64,000 bases of DNA from BOG-908 sp963795825 (lineage in GTDB: Bacteria > Pseudomonadota > Alphaproteobacteria > Acetobacterales > Acetobacteraceae). Of this stretch, positions 53,253-60,717 are shown piece by piece (position 1 is the first letter of the stretch; the number at the start of each line of letters is the position of its first letter). The stretch spans positions 1,364,001 through 1,428,000 of the forward strand of contig CAWCIW010000001.1 of NCBI GenBank assembly GCA_963795825.1, given 5' to 3'. The notes under the pieces were generated by a model. That model worked only from the letters and a program-made list of their open reading frames with translations. It did no database searches and had not been told where the DNA came from. The position numbers were made by a program, and so were the translations under genes.

Positions 53253-54659
53253 CTACCCCCCCAAAGAAGCAACAATCTCCTCCGTCATCTTCTTAGCATC
53301 GCCAAACAACATCATCGTATTCGGCCGGAAGAACAGCTCGTTATCCACGCCCGCATACCCCGAAGCCATCGAGCGCTTGATGAACAGCACGGTCCGCGCC
53401 TTTTCCACGTCCAGGATCGGCATGCCGTAGATGGCCGACGAGGTGTCCGTCTTGGCCGCCGGGTTCGTCACGTCGTTGGCGCCGATCACATAGGCCACGT
53501 CGGCCGTGCTGAACTCGTTGTTGATCTGTTCGAGCTCGAACACGTCGTCGTAAGGCACGTTCGCCTCGGCCAGCAGCACGTTCATGTGGCCCGGCATGCG
53601 GCCGGCGACAGGGTGGATCGCGTAGCGCACGTCCACGCCCTCGGCCTTGAGACGGTCCGCCATCTCGCGCACCGCGTGCTGCGCCTGGGCCACCGCCATG
53701 CCGTAGCCGGGCACGATGATCACCTTGGAGGCGTTCTTCATGATGAAGGCGGCATCTTCGGCGTTGCCGCTCTTCACCGTGCGGTCGCCGCCGCCGGCAT
53801 GGGCCGGGCCGCCGCCGGACTCGGTGCCGAAGCCGCCGAGCAGCACGTTGAAGATGGAGCGGTTCATGCCCTTGCACATCACGTAGGACAGGATCGCGCC
53901 CGAGGCGCCCACGAGCGCGCCGGTGATGATCAGCGCCAGGTTGCCGATGGTGAAGCCGATGCCGCAGGCTGCCCAGCCGGAGTAGCTGTTCAGCATGGAG
54001 ACCACCACCGGCATGTCCGCCCCGCCGATCGGGATGATCAGCAGGAAGCCGAGCAGGATTGCGAGCAGGGCGATGATCCAGAACACAACCTGCGGCCCGC
54101 CATTGGCCACGAACACCACGATCAGCGCGAGTACCACCAGGCCGAGCAGCAGGTTGAGCTGGTGCTGGTAGCGGAAGGTGATCGGCGTGCCTTTCATCAG
54201 CGCCTGCAGCTTGGCGAACGCGATGAGCGAGCCGCTGAAGGTGATGGCGCCGATGGCCAGACCGACCGACATCTCGATCAGGCTCTCGGTGTGGATGTGA
54301 TGCGGCACGCCGATGCCGAACGCTTCGGGCGCGTTGAGCGCGCCGGCCGCCACGAACACCGCGGCCAGGCCGACCAGCGAGTGGAACGCGGCCACGAGCT
54401 GCGGCAGCGCCGTCATCGCGATGCTGCGCGCCACATAGGCGCCGATGCCGCCGCCGATGATGATGCCGGCGAAGATCCAGAGGTATCCCTCGCCGAGCAT
54501 ACCTTGCCGGCCAAGCGTCGCCAGTATGGCGATCGCCATGCCGATCATGCCGTATTGGTTGCCGCGCCGCGAAGTGACGGGGCTCGACAGGCCGCGCAGC
54601 GCCAGGATGAACAGCACGGCGGCCACGAGGTAGAGCACCGAGGTGAGATTGGTGGACAT
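53253..54659 (-). CDS. pntB: NAD(P) transhydrogenase subunit beta
   Basis: A 468-residue protein with about nine membrane helices followed by the NADP-binding dIII domain. The dIII domain has IVPGYGMAVAQAQHAVREM, VRYAIHPVAGRMPGHMNVLLAEA and GANDVTNPAAKTD. The complex couples proton entry to hydride transfer from NADH to NADP+, supplying NADPH. The ATG is nine bases downstream of the pntAB stop. Length and motifs are standard, and the operon order pntAA-pntAB-pntB is that of the three-subunit alphaproteobacterial type. Confidence 0.96.
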   Translation of the reverse strand: MSTNLTSVLYLVAAVLFILALRGLSSPVTSRRGNQYGMIGMAIAILATLGRQGMLGEGYLWIFAGIIIGGGIGAYVARSIAMTALPQLVAAFHSLVGLAAVFVAAGALNAPEAFGIGVPHHIHTESLIEMSVGLAIGAITFSGSLIAFAKLQALMKGTPITFRYQHQLNLLLGLVVLALIVVFVANGGPQVVFWIIALLAILLGFLLIIPIGGADMPVVVSMLNSYSGWAACGIGFTIGNLALIITGALVGASGAILSYVMCKGMNRSIFNVLLGGFGTESGGGPAHAGGGDRTVKSGNAEDAAFIMKNASKVIIVPGYGMAVAQAQHAVREMADRLKAEGVDVRYAIHPVAGRMPGHMNVLLAEANVPYDDVFELEQINNEFSTADVAYVIGANDVTNPAAKTDTSSAIYGMPILDVEKARTVLFIKRSMASGYAGVDNELFFRPNTMMLFGDAKKMTEEIVASLGG

Positions 54660-54668
54660 GTCCGCGCT

Positions 54669-55061
54669 CTACTTCTTGGACTTGAACATCGAGAGCATGC
54701 GCTGGGTGACCAGGAAGCCGCCGAAGATGTTCACGCTGGCCAGGGTGACGGCGATGAAGCCGAAGATATGCGGCAGGAAGCCGTGGCTGAGCCCGGTGGC
54801 CAGCATGGCGCCCACGATGATCACCGACGAGATGCCGTTGGTGACCGCCATCAGCGGCGAGTGCAGCGCCGGCGTGACGTTCCACACCACGTAGTAGCCG
54901 ACGAAGCAGGCCAGCAGGAAGATCGTCAGCAGCAGGATGAACGGCTCGGCGGCGGCGGTCACCGGGGCGGCGGCCTGCGAGAAGCCGTCGAGCTGGTGGG
55001 CCAGGTCGGCGGCGCGCGCGGCGATCTGGTGGGCCTGGTCGGCGAGGGAATTGGGCATCAT
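54669..55061 (-). CDS. pntAB: NAD(P) transhydrogenase alpha subunit, membrane part
   Basis: A 130-residue protein with three or four membrane helices forming the small membrane part of the transhydrogenase proton channel. The segment VVWNVTPALHSPLMAVTNGISSVIIVGAM is family-specific (given here in two parts around NVTPALH and NAISS-like loops). SVNIFGGFLVTQRMLSMFKSKK is the usual C-terminus. An extra 40-residue hydrophilic N-terminal segment precedes the first helix. The start overlaps the pntAA stop by four bases (ATGA). Confidence 0.93.
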   Translation of the reverse strand: MMPNSLADQAHQIAARAADLAHQLDGFSQAAAPVTAAAEPFILLLTIFLLACFVGYYVVWNVTPALHSPLMAVTNGISSVIIVGAMLATGLSHGFLPHIFGFIAVTLASVNIFGGFLVTQRMLSMFKSKK

Positions 55062-56749
55062 GGGCGCGGACTTTCCGGCTCGGGTGCGTCGATGGCGACG
55101 TGCGGCGACTCTGCGGGCAGGCGCGGGTCGCGTGGGTTGGCCGTGCTGGCCGCGGGGTCCTCACCGGTGCGCGCCACCGTCTCGTCCAGGCTCGGGGCTG
55201 CCGGCATCTCCGCGGGCGCGCTGTCGGTAGCGTGCGGCTGCGCCGGCTCCTGGCTGGCGTCGAAGCCGGCGCGGTCCAGCATCTCTGCCGGGTCCGGCCT
55301 CGCGTTGGCCGCCGGCGAAGTGGCGGGTTCGGCAACGATTTTCTCGGCGGCGGTCGGTGCCGGTGCCGCTGGCCGCGTATCGGACACCGCGCTGTCGCGT
55401 GCTGCCTCGGGTGAGGCCTGCCGCAGCGGAGCCTGGACGCCGCCGTTCGTCGACGCCGGCGCCACAGCGGAAAAGTCGTTTGCAGGGTCGGCCGCGGCCC
55501 CGCCGCCGCTCGCCGGGGCGACGCGGGAAAGATCAGCCGCGGGATCCGCCATCGACGGTGCGGCATCCTCGATCGCCGCACCCGCCGGCTGCGTCGTCGG
55601 TGTCGCCTGCGGCACCGGCGCGTCACCGGCGAATTGCGGGTGCACCACCGCACCGGCGCGCGTCAGCATCACACCCTGCACGATCGCGTCGTCCGCCGGC
55701 AGCTTCGGCGCGCGCGCCTCCTTGTCCCAGAAACTCGTCAGGAAGGTCAGCAGGTTTTTCGCATACAGCGTGCTCGCCGCCACCGAGATGCGGCCTGGCC
55801 AGTTGCGGAAACCGAGCACCTTCACCCCGTTCGGCGTCACATACATCTCGCCAGGATGCGTGGCCGCGCAATTGCCGCCGCCATCTGCCGCGATATCGAC
55901 GATCACGCTGCCCGGCCGCATGCCGTCCACCATCGCCTGCGTCACCAGCGTGGGCGCGCGGCCGCCCTGCACCAAAGCGGTGCAGATCACCAGGTCGTTC
56001 TTCGCGGTGGTCGCCAGCATCAGCTCGGCCTGCTTCTGCCGAAACGCGTCGGTCATCTCGCGCGCATAGGCGCCGGTCTGGCCCGCCGTCTCGGCATCCT
56101 CCACACCCACGAAGGTGGCGCCCAGCGAGCGTATCTCCTCCTTGGCGGCGGGCCGCACGTCGGTGGCGGACACGATGGCGCCCAGCCGGCGCGCGGTGGC
56201 GATCGCCTGCAGCCCGGCCACGCCGGCGCCGACCACGAACACGCGCGCGGGCGGCACCGTGCCGGCCGCCGTCATCATCATGGCGAAGCCGCGGTCGAAG
56301 GCGGCCGCGCCCTCGATCACGGCGCGGTAGCCGGCCAGGTTCGCCTGGCTGGAGAGGATGTCCATCGACTGCGCGCGGGTGATGCGCGGCAGCAATTCCA
56401 TCGCCGCGGTGTCGATGCCCGCCTGGGCCAGGCTGGGAACCAGCGCGCGGTCGGCCAGTGCCCCGGACACGCACACAAGCAGCGCGCCGCGCGGGATCAG
56501 CGCGCGTTCGGCGGGCTCCGGCGTCTGCACGGCGAACACGATGCCGGCGCCGGCCAAAGCCGCGGCGGGATCGGCCGCGATCTGGGCGCCGGCGGCGGTG
56601 TAATCGGCATCCGGTATGGACGCGCCCTGGCCCGCGCCGTGTTCGATGGCGACTTCGAGCCCGAGGGCCACGAGCTTGCGTACGGTTTCCGGCGTGGCGG
56701 CCACGCGGGTCTCGTCACGACGACGCTCTTTCAGCACCGCTAGACGCAT
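55058..56749 (-). CDS. pntAA: NAD(P) transhydrogenase alpha subunit, soluble NAD-binding part, with long tail
   Basis: A 563-residue protein. Residues 1-380 are the NAD(H)-binding dI domain, related to alanine dehydrogenase: LKERRRDETRVAATPETV at the start, MDILSSQANLAGYRAV, GAGVAGLQAIATARRLGAIV and VIVDIAADGGGNC. The last 180 or so residues are an Ala/Pro/Asp-rich, probably disordered tail with repeated AAPSMADPAAD and DPANDFSAVAPA segments. Usual split PntAA proteins end near residue 370-400, so this tail is unusual. The ATG starts directly at the family's N-terminal MRLAVLKE-like sequence. Confidence 0.93.
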   Translation of the reverse strand: MRLAVLKERRRDETRVAATPETVRKLVALGLEVAIEHGAGQGASIPDADYTAAGAQIAADPAAALAGAGIVFAVQTPEPAERALIPRGALLVCVSGALADRALVPSLAQAGIDTAAMELLPRITRAQSMDILSSQANLAGYRAVIEGAAAFDRGFAMMMTAAGTVPPARVFVVGAGVAGLQAIATARRLGAIVSATDVRPAAKEEIRSLGATFVGVEDAETAGQTGAYAREMTDAFRQKQAELMLATTAKNDLVICTALVQGGRAPTLVTQAMVDGMRPGSVIVDIAADGGGNCAATHPGEMYVTPNGVKVLGFRNWPGRISVAASTLYAKNLLTFLTSFWDKEARAPKLPADDAIVQGVMLTRAGAVVHPQFAGDAPVPQATPTTQPAGAAIEDAAPSMADPAADLSRVAPASGGGAAADPANDFSAVAPASTNGGVQAPLRQASPEAARDSAVSDTRPAAPAPTAAEKIVAEPATSPAANARPDPAEMLDRAGFDASQEPAQPHATDSAPAEMPAAPSLDETVARTGEDPAASTANPRDPRLPAESPHVAIDAPEPESPRP

Positions 56750-56919
56750 ATTTTGGTATCCTCCGGTGGGCCGGCGAACCGGCGGGCCGAGGTAACAGCG
56801 GCTTGGCGCCCGTGGCAAGGGCGGGTGACCACGCCGGACGGCCTCGTCCCGACAAAGCTTGCGCCGCGGGGAGCGAGTGGTTGACACTGGATACACACAG
56901 ACAGGGAGGGCCGCATCAG

Positions 56920-57954
56920 ATGACCGCCGCCTTGCAACCCCATCCGCCACGCGACCACAGCGCCCGCATGGCACATGAGGGCCACGCAAGCGCGTTCGCG
57001 GCGATCGACCTGGGCACCAACAACTGCCGCCTGCTGATCGGCGCCCCCACCAGTGAGGGCTTCCGCGTGCTGGACAGCTTCTCGCGCATCGTCCGGCTCG
57101 GCGAGGGCCTGCAGGGCTCCAACATGTTGAGCGACGCCGCGATGGATCGCACGGTGGCCGCCTTGCACGCCTGTGCGGCGCGGCTCTCCCGCCGGCCGGT
57201 GCGCGGCCTGCGGGCGATCGCCACGGAAGCCTGCCGCCGCGCCGGCAACGGCGATGTGTTCCTCGACCGTGTGCGCCGCGAAACCGGCCTGGCGCTGTCG
57301 GTGATCTCCACCCGCGAGGAGGCCGAGCTGGCGCTCGAGAGCTGCGCGCCGCTGCTGCGCGCGCCGGGCCGTCGCGCCCTGCTGTTCGACATCGGCGGCG
57401 GCTCCACCGAGCTCGCCTGGGTGCGGTTGCAGGCCGGGCGCACGCCGGAGCTGATCGGCTATGACAGTCTGCCGGTCGGTGTGGTGACACTGGCGGAGCG
57501 CTTCGGCCACCAGGGCTTCGCGCCGGAGGGCTATGCCGCGATGGTCGACGATGTGGCGGACCGCCTGGCCGCCTTCGAGCGCATCCACTGCATCGGCCAC
57601 GAGATACGGATGGGCGGGGTGCGGCTGCTCGGCACCAGCGGCACGGTCACCACGCTGGCCGGCGTGGCGCTCGGGCTGGCGCGCTACCGGCGGCCGATGG
57701 TGGACGGCTATCAGCTCAGCGGTGAAGCGGCCGACAGCGCGCTGGCGCTGTTGCGCGGGCTGGGGCGCGAGGGGTTGAACGGCCACCCATGCGTGGGGCC
57801 GGAGCGGTCGGATTTCGTGCTGCCGGGATGCGCGATCTTCGAGGCGATACGGTCGGTCTGGCCGGTGGACGGGGTGATCGTGGCGGATCGCGGGCTGCGG
57901 GAGGGGATGCTGCTGCGGATGATACGGCTGGCACCGCGGGTGGGGCGGGCGTAA
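56920..57954 (+). CDS. ppx: Ppx/GppA family exopolyphosphatase
   Basis: A 344-residue protein of the ASKHA ATPase fold that hydrolyses polyphosphate or converts pppGpp to ppGpp. The first phosphate loop is AAIDLGTNNCRLLIG near residue 27; IATEACRRAGNG and VISTREEAELALESC follow; the second phosphate loop is LLFDIGGGSTELAWV; GTSGTVTTLAGVAL is the third. It lacks the C-terminal domain of GppA and so matches the short alphaproteobacterial type. GGGAGGG precedes the ATG at good spacing. It is followed by rlmE, a common alphaproteobacterial pair. Confidence 0.92.
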   Translation: MTAALQPHPPRDHSARMAHEGHASAFAAIDLGTNNCRLLIGAPTSEGFRVLDSFSRIVRLGEGLQGSNMLSDAAMDRTVAALHACAARLSRRPVRGLRAIATEACRRAGNGDVFLDRVRRETGLALSVISTREEAELALESCAPLLRAPGRRALLFDIGGGSTELAWVRLQAGRTPELIGYDSLPVGVVTLAERFGHQGFAPEGYAAMVDDVADRLAAFERIHCIGHEIRMGGVRLLGTSGTVTTLAGVALGLARYRRPMVDGYQLSGEAADSALALLRGLGREGLNGHPCVGPERSDFVLPGCAIFEAIRSVWPVDGVIVADRGLREGMLLRMIRLAPRVGRA

Positions 57955-58128
57955 GCAAGGCCTTCTTTTTCGAGAAAAAGAAGCAAAAAGCTTTTGCTCC
58001 GACGTACGCATCCGCGCGTGCGCTCTTTCATCAAAATATGCGCTGGCAGAACCTGAGCGGGCCTGCATACAGCAATCATAGCAAAAGTTTTTTGGTCCTT
58101 TTTTTCAAAAAAGGACTGCTTGCTTGCC
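57955..58128. repeat. Composite two-armed intergenic repeat, locus 15
   Basis: Left arm B type with CG loop, starting at the ppx stop; right arm A type with GA loop. The spacer is unlike the two common modules. It lies between ppx and rlmE, ending about 22 bases before the rlmE start. Confidence 0.85.
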
Positions 58129-58150
58129 TTGCCCGCGTATAACCACCCCG

Positions 58151-58838
58151 ATGACCGTAAAAAAGCCAGGTAGCTCAACAAACAACGCACGCGGCCTCTC
58201 CGTAATGCTGCGCACCTCGCGCGGCCGCAGCCCGGCGCAGCAGCGCTGGCTCGCGCGCCAGCTCAACGACCCCTACGTGGCCGCAGCACGCGCCCAGGGC
58301 TACCGCTCCCGCGCCGCCTTCAAGCTCATCGAACTGGATGACCGCTTCAAGCTGATCACAAGCGGCTGCCGCGTGCTCGATCTGGGTGCGGCCCCCGGCG
58401 GCTGGACGCAGGTGGCGCTGCAGCGCGGCGCCGGCCAGGTGGTGGGGGTGGACCTGCTGCCGATCGAGCCGGTCTCCGGCGCCACCCTGGTACGCGGCGA
58501 TTTCGACGACCCGGAGATGCCGGCCCAGCTCACCGCGCTGCTCGGCGGGCCGGCGGATTTGGTGACTGTCGGACATGGCGCCGAACACCACCGGCCATGC
58601 CGGCACCGACCATATCCGGATCATGGGCCTGGCCGAGCTGGCGCTGCATTTCGCCGGCACGGTGCTGGCGCCTGGCGGGGCGTTCGTGGCCAAGGTGTTC
58701 CAGGGCGGCTCCGAGAAGGACATGCTGGTGCCGTTGAAAAAGGCGTTTGCCACGGTGAAGCACGCCAAGCCGCCGTCCAGCAGGAAGGAAAGCAGCGAGC
58801 TTTACGTGGTGGCGCAGGGGTTCCGCGGGCTGAGCTGA
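58151..58838 (+). CDS. rlmE: 23S rRNA (uridine-2'-O-)-methyltransferase RlmE (apparent frameshift)
   Basis: The RrmJ/FtsJ-type enzyme that 2'-O-methylates U2552 in the ribosomal A loop. YRSRAAFKLIELDDRF carries the catalytic Lys, and VLDLGAAPGGWTQVAL is the SAM-binding motif I. Near 58565 the frame shifts: deleting one A from TTGGTGACTGTCGG restores LVLSDMAPNTTGHAGTDHIR with the catalytic Asp; VAKVFQGGSEKDML and the last Lys/Glu residues (SRKESSELYVVAQGF) complete the K-D-K-E tetrad. The basic N-terminal extension is common in alphaproteobacteria. Confidence 0.92.
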
Positions 58839-59021
58839 TCGTGGTCGCCGCAGGCTGCGTTGGCGGACACGTAGCGATCGTGGTGGGTGCACAGACCGTC
58901 ATTGGCGCTGGTTGCGGCTTGGGCTGAGCTTAGCGCCGAAAGGCCGGGGAGGGCCTGCTCCAGGCGCGCTGGTCCGCGCTCGAACGTTCTGCAGGTTTGG
59001 CAGGTCGCCGGAGGGTGTAAG

Positions 59022-59068
59022 CAAGCAAGGCCTTCTTTTTTGAAAAAAAGAAGCAAAAAACTTTTGGA
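59022..59068. repeat. Single left arm of the intergenic repeat
   Basis: B-type left arm with GA loop and AAAAAACTTTTG, followed by GGGCTGTCGCGGAC, the start of the first spacer module. No right arm; the yeiH-like stop follows after about 24 bases. Between convergent genes. Confidence 0.8.
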
Positions 59069-59091
59069 TGGGCTGTCGCGGACTGTGCGAG

Positions 59092-60474
59092 TCACCTGCC
59101 CAGCCTGGTCCAATAGTCTGCAAACACTATGGCGGACAGCACGAAGCCTAAGGCCAGGTTTACGGCCACGCCTACGCTGAAGGCGGCCATCGGCTTCAGG
59201 CCTATGCCGGCCAGGTCGCGCACCCGGGTGGTCAGGCCGATGCTCAGGAAGCCAAACGCGAAGGCCCAGCTCCTGAGGTTCTTGATCGGCGTCAGCAATT
59301 CGGGCGTGCCGATCTTGGCAAAGGCCGCGTGGCCCTCCGTCTGCGCCACGATGGTGATCAGCAGGGAGGCGATCGCGAATCCGAGCACGAATTTCGGGAA
59401 GCGGCGCCAGATCTCGGCGGCGGTCGGCCTGGCCCGCACGCCGGTATCGGTCCAGTAGGTGGTGGCCACCAGCGACAGCACGACGGCCCACAACCCGATC
59501 CAGATGTCGCGCCCCACCACCTTCATCAGCGTAAAGGCAGCCACCGACTGGTCCGCCGTGCCCGCCACCGCACCGGCGGCGCGCGCGGCAATCTCGCCAT
59601 AGGCCTGGGCGGCCGCGAAACCCGCAGCGTCCGCGAACTCGGACGTGCCGATCCAGGCGCCACCGACGCCCGCCGGCAATCCCAACCCGGCGGCGGCAAA
59701 CGGCAGCACGAAGATCATCACGATCGCCCAGCCGATCACGATGGAGATCACCACCGCCACATCCTGCCGGCGCGCGCCCACCGCGGCCGCAATGGCGATG
59801 GCCGCCGACACGCCGCAAACCGCGCCGCCCACGCCGAGCACCGCGGCGAACCGCGGCTCCAGCCCGAGCGCGCGGGCGGTGGCGAAGATCACCCCGAACG
59901 TGATGACGGATACAATCGAGGCCTGCAGCAACGCGATCGGCCCGGCCCAGACGATCAGGGTGAGCGGCAACGTCGCGCCAAGCAGAACCACACCCAGCTT
60001 GATGTAGAATTCGACGCGGAAGCCGGCATCTAGCGCCCGGGGCAGCAGGTTGAGGTTCGCAAGCAACAAGCCGGCCAGCAAAGCAACGAGCGGCGGCTCC
60101 AGATTATACTTGATCGCGCTCGCCCACTGGCCGATCGCGAAGATCACCATGCTGGCGGCATACAGGAAGGCAAACGCCGGCATCGTCTGGCGCGGCCGGT
60201 AGCCCAACGCAGCCAAAGCGGTGCAGACGATGGCAAGCCACAGCGCGAACTGGGCGATGTAGCGCGGCCAGGCGACAGCGAAATGCGCCCAGAGCTGGGC
60301 CGGGACCGTCCATTTCGGCGGCACGACGGCGAGCCAGTTCAGGCTTGCGCCGCTCGCGAACAGCCCGGCGGCCAGCACGATCAGGCCCAGCGCTGCGGCG
60401 ACTGCCCAGAAATCGTCCGTGCGCCAGAATGTGGGCCGGGTGTCCTGGGCGACGGGCGGCGGGAGACTGTCCAT
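59092..60474 (-). CDS. yeiH: YeiH/UPF0324 family transporter
   Basis: A 460-residue polytopic protein with about eleven membrane helices, matching the UPF0324 (YeiH) family, often labelled putative sulfate exporters. Family segments are FYIKLGVVLLGATLPL, AVLGVGGAVCGVSAAIAIAAAV (the conserved G-x-x-x-C-G-x-S-A motif) and FVLGFAIASLLI, and a charged loop before FAFGFLSIGLTTRV. An N-terminal extension with a further two helices is typical of the longer members. Substrate is not established. The ATG is the first start before the cytoplasmic N-terminus. Confidence 0.85.
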   Translation of the reverse strand: MDSLPPPVAQDTRPTFWRTDDFWAVAAALGLIVLAAGLFASGASLNWLAVVPPKWTVPAQLWAHFAVAWPRYIAQFALWLAIVCTALAALGYRPRQTMPAFAFLYAASMVIFAIGQWASAIKYNLEPPLVALLAGLLLANLNLLPRALDAGFRVEFYIKLGVVLLGATLPLTLIVWAGPIALLQASIVSVITFGVIFATARALGLEPRFAAVLGVGGAVCGVSAAIAIAAAVGARRQDVAVVISIVIGWAIVMIFVLPFAAAGLGLPAGVGGAWIGTSEFADAAGFAAAQAYGEIAARAAGAVAGTADQSVAAFTLMKVVGRDIWIGLWAVVLSLVATTYWTDTGVRARPTAAEIWRRFPKFVLGFAIASLLITIVAQTEGHAAFAKIGTPELLTPIKNLRSWAFAFGFLSIGLTTRVRDLAGIGLKPMAAFSVGVAVNLALGFVLSAIVFADYWTRLGR

Positions 60475-60544
60475 CGTGTAAACCTACATGAAATCTTGTG
60501 GAAATCATCGTAGGCTTGTTAATCACGCAAAGCCAGAGTGTTGG

Positions 60545-60717
60545 GAGGAAGGAAGAAAGGCCTTCTTTTTTGCAAAAAAGAAGCAAAAAACTCTTATCCG
60601 TGCTGTCGCGCCCAGGCTGGATGCACGCCGGGCCCCCGTTATTGGTGAGGGCGCCTGCCCCAGCGAACGGAGCAAAAGTTTTTTGGTCCTTTTTGCAAAA
60701 AGGACTGCTTGCCTGGC
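60545..60717. repeat. Composite two-armed intergenic repeat, locus 16
   Basis: Left arm B type (GC loop, mutated ACTCTT), right arm A type with a shortened GC-loop stem. The spacer starts with GTGCTGTCGCGCCCAGGCTG (60599 onward). GGAAGGAAG and GCCTGG tails flank it. It sits between the yeiH 5' end and the ispB stop, both minus strand. Confidence 0.85.

Noticed and set aside
53244..56069. 941-codon plus-strand open frame across the transhydrogenase genes
   Set aside because: Shadow frame rich in His, Arg and Gly, no motifs, no start context; the minus strand encodes PntB, PntAB and PntAA.
1231..60712. CRISPR array or transposon ends as explanation for the repeats
   Set aside because: The copies are dispersed with genes between them, spacers recur instead of being unique, and no cas or transposase gene is present. 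A MITE-like origin remains possible but no target-site duplication could be defined because of the variable GGCAA/GGAA tails.
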